This document shows, one piece after another, positions 17,217-25,371 of a stretch of 64,000 nt of DNA (position 1 is its first letter; every line of letters begins with the position of its first letter). Source of the stretch: an uncultured Actinomycetes bacterium (GTDB lineage Bacteria; Actinomycetota; Thermoleophilia; Solirubrobacterales; Solirubrobacteraceae); NCBI GenBank assembly GCA_937888775.1, contig CALAQT010000149.1, positions 1 through 64,000 of the forward strand, in the 5' to 3' direction. Made by a program: the position numbers and the translations under genes. The notes under the pieces are model-generated. The model had not been told where the DNA came from, made no database searches, and saw only the letters and a list, made by a program, of their open reading frames with translations.

Positions 17217-17565
17217 CGGCCAACCCTCGTGCGTGAAGAGCGGTGAGGGCCATATCGTACGCGACAGGCTTCGCAGGGGTTCGTCCAGGCTGGCAAGGCG
17301 GGCGGTCGCGCTGTCGATGGCCATGCAGTAAGAAGCCACGGCTAACTCACGGGTTCACTGAGGGTCACTGTGACATGTCCACCCCGGTGCCCCGCCGGGA
17401 TGGATGGTATCGCTCTCACCTCCTTCGGCCAGTAGGTTCGGCGGGGTCCGAGGGCGCAGTCACCAAGGTCCAGGAGACTCGGGCGACGCGTGCTTGGTCC
17501 CCTTACAGAACGCGCTCGGCGCACTCGCTTGGTCTGAGCTGCGTACCGGCTGGTGTCGCTTAGGG
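17217..17565. other. intergenic stretch without recognised gene
   Basis: No frame resembles a protein family. The right edge abuts the IstB remnant, so part of it is probably decayed IS sequence. Confidence 0.35.
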
Positions 17566-17823
17566 TTAGGGCGGTGGGCGGCCGTCACCATCCGGTCGAC
17601 GCGGCGGCCTGTGCGTCGGCCCTCGGAAGATGCCGTGGTGGACACGGTTGACCAGTTGGTCGAGGGCGCTCTCGGCGAGCACGGCGGTGGGGAAGAGGGC
17701 ATACCAGTCCGCCAGGGCGCGGTTGGAGGTGGTCATGATCGAGCTGATCGGTCGCCCTCGCAGATGGCTCGTACAGGTCTTCGGCCTGAGACGGCGTGAC
17801 CGCGCGCATGCCGAAGTCGGCAC
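17566..17823 (-). pseudogene. IS21-family IstB (ATPase) C-terminal remnant
   Basis: The minus-strand frames read SQAEDLYEPSARATDQ and then, after a frame change, IMTTSNRALADWYALFP, then VLAESALDQLVN and RVHHGIFRG. This is the sensor/arginine-finger end of IstB, the AAA+ helper of IS21 transposition. The frame is broken and the Walker motifs are missing, so it is dead. Confidence 0.75.
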
Positions 17824-17879
17824 CGCACGGACCGAGGTTGGAGAGTCCGCGCGTCGCCGATCGGAGTCATGATTGGCCG

Positions 17880-18176
17880 ATGGCGACGATCACGATCTCC
17901 CTCGATGATCGACTCATGCAGGAACTCGTCCAGATGGCCCGTGATGAGGGTACGACGGAGGCCGAGCTAGCGGGCAAATGGATCGAGCGGCTCCTGCGCT
18001 CTCGGCTGGCGGGGCTGGAAACCCCGCCGCTCGCCCGTAGGCTCGGGCCGCTGGCGTTCCCGGCGGATGATCGGGCCCACAATGAGCTTGCCAACGAAGC
18101 CTGGGGGAAGGACGCCGGGGGCCGTCCGCGCGATGGCGCACAGGATGAGCACGGCGACAAGCAAGGGCACCCGTAG
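17880..18176 (+). CDS. ribbon-helix-helix DNA-binding protein
   Basis: The ATG at 17880 opens MATITISLDDRLMQELVQMA followed by RDEGTTEAELAGKWIERLL, a standard ribbon-helix-helix domain like those of small antitoxins and plasmid regulators. The C-terminal half (after residue 45) is less conserved and could be altered by nearby indels. No toxin gene follows; the next gene is an opposite-strand ISAzo13 remnant. It may be an orphan antitoxin left after an insertion. Confidence 0.5.
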   Translation: MATITISLDDRLMQELVQMARDEGTTEAELAGKWIERLLRSRLAGLETPPLARRLGPLAFPADDRAHNELANEAWGKDAGGRPRDGAQDEHGDKQGHP

Positions 18177-18241
18177 TAGCATTGCGACGAGGCGAAGGAC
18201 ACCGCGGCCCACCCTGGAGGACTCGTGCTGGAACACGGTCG

Positions 18242-18960
18242 TCACACTGAGGCGCGGGGGATGATGGTGTAGTTCGACTCACCGTGGAACTCATCCGGTT
18301 GCAGGATGACGGTCGCGAGCTCTGCGCCGGAGACCTTGCGCCCCTTCTCGTATCGGTTCTCGTCGAGCACACTCTGAACCCTGAGGCCCTTCGTGGTCGT
18401 GGTGGCGGCGATCAGATCGATGATGGCCTGGTAGCTGACCAGCGGTTTGCCGCGCCAGTTCTGGGTGATGAACGAGAAGAGGCGGTGTTCGATCTTGTTC
18501 CATTTGCTAGTGCCCGGCGGGAAGTGGCAAAGGCTGATGGCCAGCCCGGTCTCGTCAGCCGGCCGCTGCAGTTCCAGCTTCCACAGCCGAAGGCGATAGC
18601 CGTTGCTGCCACCGCCGGCGGCGGCGATCATCAGCGTGGTCGCAGTCGGATACGCCGGCTGGCCCATTGTCTGCCACCAGCGCCGGATGCTCTCGACGGC
18701 GAACTCAGCGGTGTCGTGGTCGACGCCGACGTTGACCCACCCGGAGTTCTGCCCGAGGTCGTAGACCCCGTAGGGGTTGGCGCGGCCGAGTTCCTCGATC
18801 TTGAAGTCATGAACGCACACTCGCTCGGGGTCGCCCTGGGGACGAAGTTCCTTGCCCCCGTTCTTGAACGGGCCCACCAGTCCCTTCTTCTTCGTGTCCA
18901 CCGAGATGACCGGTTCTCGGCAGCCAGCCGCGCTTCAGGGCCGATCTCCCACATGGCCGT
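18242..18960 (-). pseudogene. ISAzo13-family transposase remnant
   Basis: The main frame (from 18901) contains DTKKKGLVGPFKNGGKE, GVYDLGQNSGWVNVGVDHDT, GGGSNGYRLRLWKLELQ and CHFPPGTSKWNKIEHRLFS. These are the second half of an ISAzo13 (Rhodopirellula-type) DDE transposase with its final D and E. The first catalytic aspartate region is gone. Upstream, ENR-SSRWT instead of ENRPVIS shows a one-base deletion near 18917. The remnant stops at a copy of the dispersed 30-bp motif (18969). Confidence 0.85.
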
Positions 18961-18968
18961 CCTCAGCC

Positions 18969-18996
18969 CGCTCAGTGTCGAATTGCAACGTGGATG
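18969..18996 (+). repeat. dispersed 30-bp motif, copy C
   Basis: CCGCTCAGTGTCGAATTG then CAACGTGGATG. It marks the right edge of the ISAzo13 remnant. Confidence 0.5.
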
Positions 18997-19496
18997 CCCG
19001 GGGGCGCGCACTCGGCCGACGGGTGGCAGCTAGGACCCCCGGCATGCATCCAGCTTCGACCGTCCTGGCTGTATCAGCGCCAGGTACCCATAACTTGGCG
19101 GCCAGGCTTGCGTCAGCCGGATTGGGCCTGGAAGGCCGTCATGTTGCCAGCTACGACGCCGCGGCGGCTACGGAGCCAAACCCACGGCGGCTGGGCTCAT
19201 CGCATTCTGGGTGTCTGGCGGCCTCCGGGGTTTGGACTAACCGGGTTCGGTCCGCCAGGCTTGCCTGGGCTGGGCGGTCAGCAACCCGTCCCACCGCCGG
19301 GAGCGGAGCCCAAACCCCGTTCACAACGCCTTATACTGGAGAGTTCTACGACGGCGGACGCGCTGCAGGACTTCTTTGGCAACCCTGACAAGCAGAGGAT
19401 CTTGCTCTCAAAGCAATGGTCCGTCTCGCTGCCACGGATCCAAAGCGAGCTGAAAGGGCCGACGCCGACGCCGCTAGCTTATGAGGGCGAACCACT

Positions 19497-19979
19497 GTGG
19501 CAGGGGCGGACGCCGATAACACCCGAGGACTCCCGGCATCAACGGTGACGGATCTTGTCGGTATCCTAAAGGGAGATCCGATAAGCAAGGTCGCAGAAAT
19601 TGTCGGGAGGGGAAGTGGGGTGGCGTTACAGACGCTGGGATTTCTATTAGTTCTTGCAGTTGTTACGAGCTCGTTTCACATCGATCTGCATGGGAGTGAG
19701 TTCGCCGTAGCATTCGCATTCTCAGTCTTGCTCGTTTTGGCCGGTGCAGCGGTTAGCCTCTACGAATATAAGCGTCGGCAAGACGTTTTTGAGACCAAGG
19801 CGAATGCTGCCGTGCGAATGATCGAGGCGTCACTCAACGCGACGCAAGCGCGTCTAACTGCGGGTCAGACCTTAGACGTTACTGCGTTGGATAAGCTGCT
19901 CGAGACGATTGGAGAGTGGGGGAAGACGCCGGCGCCTGCCGGCGCAGGTGTGTCGAGCGGGGGTCAACCATCTAGTTGA
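19497..19979 (+). CDS. small membrane protein (160 aa)
   Basis: The predicted start is a GTG at 19497. The N-terminal 45 residues are soluble (LPASTVTDLVGILKGDPI), followed by two membrane helices (LQTLGFLLVLAVVTSSF and EFAVAFAFSVLLVLAGAAVS). The C-terminal cytoplasmic tail is helical (KANAAVRMIEASLNATQARL). No family is recognised. Another open frame, Gly/Pro-rich, overlaps its start from upstream; a start further up is not supported. Base composition here is lower in GC than the surroundings, hinting at transfer. Confidence 0.55.
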   Translation: MAGADADNTRGLPASTVTDLVGILKGDPISKVAEIVGRGSGVALQTLGFLLVLAVVTSSFHIDLHGSEFAVAFAFSVLLVLAGAAVSLYEYKRRQDVFETKANAAVRMIEASLNATQARLTAGQTLDVTALDKLLETIGEWGKTPAPAGAGVSSGGQPSS

Positions 19980-20176
19980 CGACCGCCTCGTCGTCATGCG
20001 ATCCGTAGGAACCATCGTTGGAGTGGTGAGCCTTGGCCGGCTCGGCCTATATAGTCGCCGATTCCCCGCGACCGCTCGTGTCCTTGAGGCGGCAAGTCTC
20101 TTGGCGAAAAGGGGACATCACGCGGTCACGCACAAGGGTCGCATTTGGGATCCAACAGTGAGCGAGAGGTGACACG

Positions 20177-20956
20177 GTGGAAGCGAATAAGCCAAGGCGG
20201 GTCAACGAAGCCGCGGCCGTGGCAGCTGGGGCCATCGTTGCGCTCGCAGCGGTGCTGCAATTCAGTCCGACGGACTGGGCGGAGCACCTGAAGCCTTGGG
20301 TCGTGCCCCTGGCGCTGGTTGCCTGCGCATTGGTCGGGCTGTCTGTGGGCATCTACTGGACTCGTCGCTCCGCGCGCGGTACCGTGCCGGAGGCCACCAG
20401 CACCACCTGTGCGATTAGCTACGACGAGATGAAAGTGGTATTCCAGCAGCTCGTCGAGTTGGGAGCTTACGATCAGCTACGGATCTTTGGCTACACCCAG
20501 GAGATGGTTCCGGAGTTTCTTTCGTGGGCACTTCGCAAGCGGCTCGACGTGTTCGTCCTGAACAGGAGTTGGAAAGACGAAGAGATCGAGGAGAAGGCTC
20601 ACAACGCCGCCCTCGCTCAGACCCGACCGGAACTACGACCGTGGAGGAAGGCCGACAACCTCAGGGCGCTGGCGGCTAGTAGTCGGGCGTTTGCGGTCCG
20701 CTTCTACGCAGGGCGTCCGGTCATCAAGGCGATGTTGCTCAGTGGGGAGGGACGCCGAGCCGGCTTCATCAGCTTCTACCATTGGAAGGAGTTCGAGGGA
20801 GGATCACCGTACAAGGGTGGATCACCCTGGATGGTTTCAATGCTCTACCTGCGCGGCGAGACCCAGGATGAACGCAATGTCCTGGACTACCTGGCCAGCC
20901 AATTCGAAGTCGCCTGGCGAAACAGCAAGCGCGGGGAGGATTTGGCGCCGCCATGA
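20177..20956 (+). CDS. membrane-anchored protein with a possible PLD-like cytoplasmic domain
   Basis: The GTG start has GAGAGGTGA just upstream. The 259-aa product has two N-terminal membrane helices (about 11-32 and 40-60). The cytoplasmic domain carries YDEMKVVFQQLVELGAYDQL and RIFGYTQEMVPEFL, then VRFYAGRPVIKAMLLSGEG and GFISFYHWKEFEGGSPYKGG. This order of strands resembles degenerate phospholipase-D-fold domains that lack the HKD residues. That reading is tentative. It precedes a HAD phosphatase gene by 88 bases on the same strand. Confidence 0.55.
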   Translation: MEANKPRRVNEAAAVAAGAIVALAAVLQFSPTDWAEHLKPWVVPLALVACALVGLSVGIYWTRRSARGTVPEATSTTCAISYDEMKVVFQQLVELGAYDQLRIFGYTQEMVPEFLSWALRKRLDVFVLNRSWKDEEIEEKAHNAALAQTRPELRPWRKADNLRALAASSRAFAVRFYAGRPVIKAMLLSGEGRRAGFISFYHWKEFEGGSPYKGGSPWMVSMLYLRGETQDERNVLDYLASQFEVAWRNSKRGEDLAPP

Positions 20957-21044
20957 GGAAGACGCGGGCATCCTCGGTGGCGAGGTGACAAAGCGCCGGC
21001 CGTATAGGGGTTGGGAGTTCCAACGTGCTATCCTTTACGAACAA

Positions 21045-21773
21045 ATGTTCCCCTACCCCGGCAATTGTCCGCTCCGCGGCATCGTTTTCGACCTCGACGA
21101 CACGCTTGTGGACCTTGAAACATTGAAGCTGCGGGCGATGGACGCCCTGGCAGCTCGCGGCGTGCCGATGGCACCCTTTCGTGTGGTCGACGGTCAGTGG
21201 TGGTCGGCGTATGCGGCCGGCAAGCGCTCCTTGGAAGAAGTCCGTCGGGGCCGATGGCGAGACTTAGGGGTGGCCGACGACGACGTGGACGGAGTTGAAG
21301 TACTGTACCGGTGGTATACGGAGCCAACCGAGGCTAAAGTCGGCGCGCCGGAGGTGTTGCGCTGCTTGCGAGCTGCCGGAATGAGGCTCGCGCTGCTCAG
21401 CAATGGGTTCGGGCAAAGCCAACGCGCGAAGATACGTACGGCAGGACTCGGTTCGCTGGTCGATGCGGTACTGATCAGCGACGAGACCGGAGTGGCGAAG
21501 CCTGATGCGGTCGCGTTCAGGCAAGCGGCGGAGCGCCTCGGGCTTTCTGTGCACGAGTGCGCGATGGTCGGCGACAACCTGCAATTCGACTGTGAGGCGG
21601 CGCTGAGCGCCGAGTACCGCGCGGCCTTTTGGGTGCCCCGCGACCAGCAGGTCACTGGTCAGGCGGCCACTGGCCGCGTCGTCACGGTGCAAACCATTTC
21701 TGATCTGCCGCGACAGATGCGCACCGTGGCACAAGCGCTGCCGCCGATCGGCACCCTGTTAGTCGCGCTCTAG
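21045..21773 (+). CDS. HAD superfamily hydrolase
   Basis: The ATG at 21045 precedes motif I (GIVFDLDDTLVD) by about 11 residues. Motif II is LALLSNGFGQ, the lysine motif is TGVAKPDAVAF, and motif IV is AMVGDNLQFDCEAA. All catalytic residues of a HAD phosphatase with a helical C1 cap are present. These enzymes remove phosphate from sugars, nucleotides or similar metabolites; the substrate is not predictable. The gene follows the membrane protein at 20177, and may be co-transcribed with it. Confidence 0.85.
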   Translation: MFPYPGNCPLRGIVFDLDDTLVDLETLKLRAMDALAARGVPMAPFRVVDGQWWSAYAAGKRSLEEVRRGRWRDLGVADDDVDGVEVLYRWYTEPTEAKVGAPEVLRCLRAAGMRLALLSNGFGQSQRAKIRTAGLGSLVDAVLISDETGVAKPDAVAFRQAAERLGLSVHECAMVGDNLQFDCEAALSAEYRAAFWVPRDQQVTGQAATGRVVTVQTISDLPRQMRTVAQALPPIGTLLVAL

Positions 21774-21793
21774 ATCAGGCGGCGGCATCTCGG

Positions 21794-22756
21794 CTACGAT
21801 GCGGTGCTCACCGTTACGGCATCCATACAGCTCACAACGCGAGAGAGGTCGATGTCGACCGAGGATGTTGAGCCCAAGGCGGCGACACCGGCCGCGCACC
21901 CCGAGGTGAGGACCTCCATCCACGACCACTTGCTCAGAAGCCCATGGACGATTCCGGCAAGACAGGCATCGCCCGCTCCGACGTCGTTGACCGCCGATTG
22001 GGGCGTCACAGTGGCACGCAACCCGCGGCCGTCGCACCAGGCGACGGCGCCGCTGCTTCCCATCGTGATGATTACGTTACGCGCGCCATGCTCACATAGT
22101 TCGCGCGCAGCCGTCAGCGCATCGCCGGGTGTGACCTGACGCTGGAGTACCGACCCGGCCTCGTCAAGGTTGATTTTCACCAGGTAGGGGTGAGCCGCCA
22201 ACGTCGCCGCCAACGGCGGTCCACCGCAGTCAACAACGGTTCGGACGTGGGATGAGACAGCGAGAGCGCATAGCTGGGTGTAGAAATCCTGTGGCAGTCC
22301 TAGCGGAAGGCTGCCGGATAAGACGAGCAACTGGGCGTCAGAAATATGACTACGAGAGCGCGCTATCAGCGCTACGTCGAGGTCGTCATCAGCGGCTTCT
22401 CCTGCACCGCGGACGATGGTGGCGTGCCCGGTTCGGAGGTCGACGAGGACGGTCGAGCACCTTGTCTCGCGGCTGGAGGGAATAACGTCACAGTCAATGG
22501 ATGAAGGCACGCGGGAGCGAAGCCACTGACCGACAGGCCCGCCGAGCGGCAGGACGAGCGTTACCCGGTGACCGAATCTCGCCAGAGCACGAGCCACGTT
22601 CACCGCTTTGCCGTCAGCTTCATAGATGACTTGCGAGGCGGTCAGCACACTCGCCGACAAATCGATCCGGTCGACGAAGTAGGTCAACTCGAGCGCCGGA
22701 TTGGGACATACCACCAAGACGGCTCCTGGTCGAGAGCCGGGATCAGGGCGCGTCAC
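21794..22756 (-). CDS. PfkB-family carbohydrate kinase (1-phosphofructokinase-like)
   Basis: A 320-aa PfkB kinase. It opens with VVCPNPALELTYFVDRIDL, the typical FruK/LacC N-terminus, and carries the adenine-loop and catalytic signature NDVGAGDACLAG with the catalytic Asp. GGPVGQWL and KAVNVARALARFGH fit the sugar-phosphate site. It should phosphorylate a sugar phosphate such as fructose-1-phosphate, tagatose-6-phosphate or a relative. The GTG start overlaps the DeoC stop by four bases (GTGA), so the pair is one operon. Confidence 0.85.
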   Translation of the reverse strand: MTRPDPGSRPGAVLVVCPNPALELTYFVDRIDLSASVLTASQVIYEADGKAVNVARALARFGHRVTLVLPLGGPVGQWLRSRVPSSIDCDVIPSSRETRCSTVLVDLRTGHATIVRGAGEAADDDLDVALIARSRSHISDAQLLVLSGSLPLGLPQDFYTQLCALAVSSHVRTVVDCGGPPLAATLAAHPYLVKINLDEAGSVLQRQVTPGDALTAARELCEHGARNVIITMGSSGAVAWCDGRGLRATVTPQSAVNDVGAGDACLAGIVHGLLSKWSWMEVLTSGCAAGVAALGSTSSVDIDLSRVVSCMDAVTVSTAS

Positions 22757-23436
22757 TGCGAGGGCGATGCCACCTCGACATCCAACTCGCTCAGGATGGA
22801 GATGCCCGCACTGGCTCCGAGTCGGTCCGCTCCCGCGGCGATGAGTGCCAAGGCGTCAGCGAGGGTCCTGATCCCTCCGGCCGCTTTGATGTGGGCGTGG
22901 TCTCCGATGACGGACCGTATCCTGCGCACCTGCTCGACGGTGGCACCGCCCGCCTGGTTGAACCCTGTCGAAGTCTTGACAAAATCAGCGCCGGCGTCCA
23001 CACAGATGCGGGACGCGGCTTCAATTTCTGTGTCGGTCAGGATGGCGGCTTCGATAATCACTTTGAGTACCAGCCCTTCGGCACGTCGCCGCACCTCCGC
23101 GACATCCTTCGCGGCGGCATCTTTGGATCCGTCCTTGAGGAGGCCAATGTTGAGCACCATGTCGATCTCGACTGCTCCGTCGAGGATAGCTAGCTCAGTC
23201 TCCCTGGCTTTGGTGGCACTGATGTTGGCGCCCAGAGGAAAACCGACGACGGAGCATACCGAGACAGTGGACCCCTCTAATTCTTGGCGCGCGAGGGACA
23301 CGCGGGTCGGATTCACGCACACGGTAGCGAATCCGTACTCCCTTGCCTCCTGGCAGAGGCGGACGATGTCGGTCGCCGTGACCTCTGGTTTGAGCAGGGT
23401 GTGGTCGATACGCGCTGCGAGTTGCTGAGCGTTCAC
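22753..23436 (-). CDS. deoC: deoxyribose-phosphate aldolase
   Basis: The GTG at 23436 has AGGAGA about eight bases upstream. The 227-aa protein opens with LAARIDHTLLKPEVTATDI, has EIDMVLNIG and the Schiff-base lysine motif ADFVKTSTGF, and ends with KAAGGIRTLADALALI. It is the class I aldolase that splits 2-deoxyribose-5-phosphate to glyceraldehyde-3-phosphate and acetaldehyde in the cytoplasm. It is coupled to a PfkB sugar kinase, which suggests a small deoxynucleoside or deoxysugar catabolic operon. Confidence 0.9.
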   Translation of the reverse strand: MNAQQLAARIDHTLLKPEVTATDIVRLCQEAREYGFATVCVNPTRVSLARQELEGSTVSVCSVVGFPLGANISATKARETELAILDGAVEIDMVLNIGLLKDGSKDAAAKDVAEVRRRAEGLVLKVIIEAAILTDTEIEAASRICVDAGADFVKTSTGFNQAGGATVEQVRRIRSVIGDHAHIKAAGGIRTLADALALIAAGADRLGASAGISILSELDVEVASPSQ

Positions 23437-24429
23437 GAGCGTTCTCCTAAGGCCCGATGCGTCGTGATGGTACCGCTCCTCATGGTCGCCGTCCACGGGC
23501 AGCCAAACTGCATTGTCAGTCAGCCAATACGTTACCTCGGCGACACCCTTCCGATCGGCATTGTCGTTCCGATGCTGGGATGTTGGAGAAGAGCAGATGC
23601 AGGCGGTGTTCGACCATGGTAGTTCACAGTCTTCACCGCAGCCGGTACGACCGCGAGCAACGTCTATCGTCGTGTCCATCTTGTCACGTGAAGATGCCGA
23701 GCGAGTAGCTACGCTGGGCAATGAGGAAGGTTGTCGATGATGTGCGCGTCCTCGTCGGTCAGACATCCGGACGCGCCGCTGCCGAGTGCGCTACAGGAAG
23801 AACTCTCGTTGACCATATCGATGGCGAGGCGCGTCGGGTGTGGGTGCCGATTATCCGGTGCGAGACGATGCGCGCCACCCCACCAACCACCACGCTCTGC
23901 ACGCGGGCGGTGCCGGTCCAGCTGCCGCCCGCGAGGAACCACAAGCCGGTGGCTCTCCCTAAACTCCGCAATCGTTTCGCATGCGCCATCCACATCACCG
24001 TGTTGGCCATCACCCCGCTCAGTGTGGGGTTATAACGTGGATCACCAGGCGGCTCCAGCTAAGCCCCGAGGCCGGACGCGTAACGGTGACGCCCAGCGGG
24101 GACGGTGGTACCCGTATCGGTGCCCCGAACGTCTGTTCCCGACCACCACTGAGGAGCCCCGCGACATGCCGTCCGCCCCCGATCCCAACCTCACCGCTGA
24201 CGCCGCCTTCGGTGTCGCCCATGCCAGGGCCTACAGCTCGTCGATACTCCCTCGGCCCACGAGTTCCCCGCCCACCTGATTGGGGCGACGATGCCGCGTC
24301 AATGTTGTCGCTGAACCTCCCCGGGTTTTGTAGAGACAACTTTACCGGGGCGGTTCAGGTGCGCTCGCCCGGACTCCTCGTGTCGAGGCGCCTTCGTACG
24401 GCCTGAAGCTCTCCAGCGAACACTAAAGG
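23437..24429. other. long intergenic stretch, no confident gene
   Basis: About one kilobase without a supported gene. An open frame on the plus strand (23721-24035) has no ribosome site or family match. Copy D of the dispersed 30-bp motif is at 24014. The remainder looks like decayed sequence between two operons. Confidence 0.4.
24014..24044 (+). repeat. dispersed 30-bp motif, copy D
   Basis: CCGCTCAGTGTGGGGTTA then TAACGTGGATCAC. It is a slightly diverged copy in the same orientation as the others. Confidence 0.5.
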
Positions 24430-24942
24430 TCAGTCTGGTAGAACGCCGTCTGCTATAGCAGCCAGTTGCTGGAGTACCGGCGTCTGCGTGGTGCCGGTGA
24501 GCCCGCGTCCACCAGCCTGTACGCCTTCCGCGGCTGCACCTCGTGCTGCTGCTTTGACGGCTGCCGCCAGGCTCTCACCCTTTGCGGCGCGAACTGCGTG
24601 TTCCTGCGCCTGACCCTGTGTCGCGTCAGCTCGGACCTTCTCTTGGTTCGCCTGCTGCTGGGCCTGCTGCGTTTGTTGCCGTTGCACTTGGGTTCCAAAG
24701 ATCGCCCCTGCAGCGGCGAAGGCGATCGCCTCAACCGACCCGAAGACGAAGACTATGCGGTCCCAGTTTGTGTCGGCACGATTGCCAATAGTCCAGATCA
24801 CTAGCCCAATGAACAGGCCTAGGACCCCAATTCCGACCCACAGCGCTGGACTCTTCCACGACGCGATCGCCGTAGCACCGCTTCCTCCTTGTCCCGAAGT
24901 CGGGTTGGCAGGCTGCGACCCACCTTGGTCTTGAGATGTCAT
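24430..24942 (-). CDS. membrane protein with Gln-rich coiled coil (170 aa)
   Basis: The ATG at 24942 follows GAGGAGG by about six bases. After a Gly/Gln/Ser-rich N-terminus there are two membrane helices (WVGIGVLGLFIGLVIWTIG and FVFGSVEAIAFAAAGAIFG). A Gln-rich coiled coil (QVQRQQTQQAQQQANQEK) and an Ala-rich helical tail follow. Function unknown. It lies 54 bases after the two-helix gene at 24997-25284 on the same strand, divergent from the patatin-like gene. Confidence 0.65.
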   Translation of the reverse strand: MTSQDQGGSQPANPTSGQGGSGATAIASWKSPALWVGIGVLGLFIGLVIWTIGNRADTNWDRIVFVFGSVEAIAFAAAGAIFGTQVQRQQTQQAQQQANQEKVRADATQGQAQEHAVRAAKGESLAAAVKAAARGAAAEGVQAGGRGLTGTTQTPVLQQLAAIADGVLPD

Positions 24943-24996
24943 TTAGCTCCTCCTCAACTCGGTTGTTGCGCAGTCTCTGCGCGTATTGCCACTGAG

Positions 24997-25284
24997 TCAA
25001 TGGCTGACGCTAATCTCCGCAGGTGGCGCAAGTGCCGCGCTCAAGAGGCCGCCGACGAGCCCGTAGATGCCAAGCGTCACCCAGGTTGCTTGGTGCGAAC
25101 CGCCCGGCAAGGCGACAACACCGCTCCATGCGAAGAAGCTCACAAGCAGCCCGAACAGGGCTCCGACTGCAGCCTGAACGCCTAACACGAGTCCGGCCAG
25201 CCGTGGCTCTAGGGCGAGATCTACTGAGACGCCGGATAGCCGAACTCGTGGCGACTCGTTCCGCCAGCCGCGTCGCTCGGACAT
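24997..25284 (-). CDS. two-helix membrane protein (95 aa)
   Basis: Starts at ATG 25284 (a second ATG is two codons upstream). The N-terminus is soluble and basic. Two hydrophobic segments follow: LGVQAAVGALFGLLVSFFAW and a segment with LGIYGLVGGLLSAALA. The ribosome site is weak. It is head-to-head with the patatin-like gene, with 87 bases between starts, and probably co-transcribed with the 24430 gene. A membrane role linked to the phospholipase is conceivable but unproven. Confidence 0.55.
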   Translation of the reverse strand: MSERRGWRNESPRVRLSGVSVDLALEPRLAGLVLGVQAAVGALFGLLVSFFAWSGVVALPGGSHQATWVTLGIYGLVGGLLSAALAPPAEISVSH

Positions 25285-25371
25285 TGCCATCGGGAGCCGG
25301 CCTCTTAGAGCACGACGGCGGCGTGTAGAGCCCCGGCCCCCCTCAGGGGGCCAGGGCGAAGGAAGGGATGT

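Noticed and set aside
17967..18245. Minus-strand frame with a hydrophobic segment opposite the RHH gene.
   Set aside because: The hydrophobicity comes from the complement of a charged helix; the plus-strand RHH pattern is much clearer.
18994..19548. Gly/Pro-rich open frame upstream of the 19497 membrane gene.
   Set aside because: It starts inside a repeat copy, has biased composition and no ribosome site or family match. Only its overlap with 19497 is notable.
23721..24035. 104-aa open frame on the plus strand.
   Set aside because: No Shine-Dalgarno site, no domain, and it runs into a dispersed repeat at its end.
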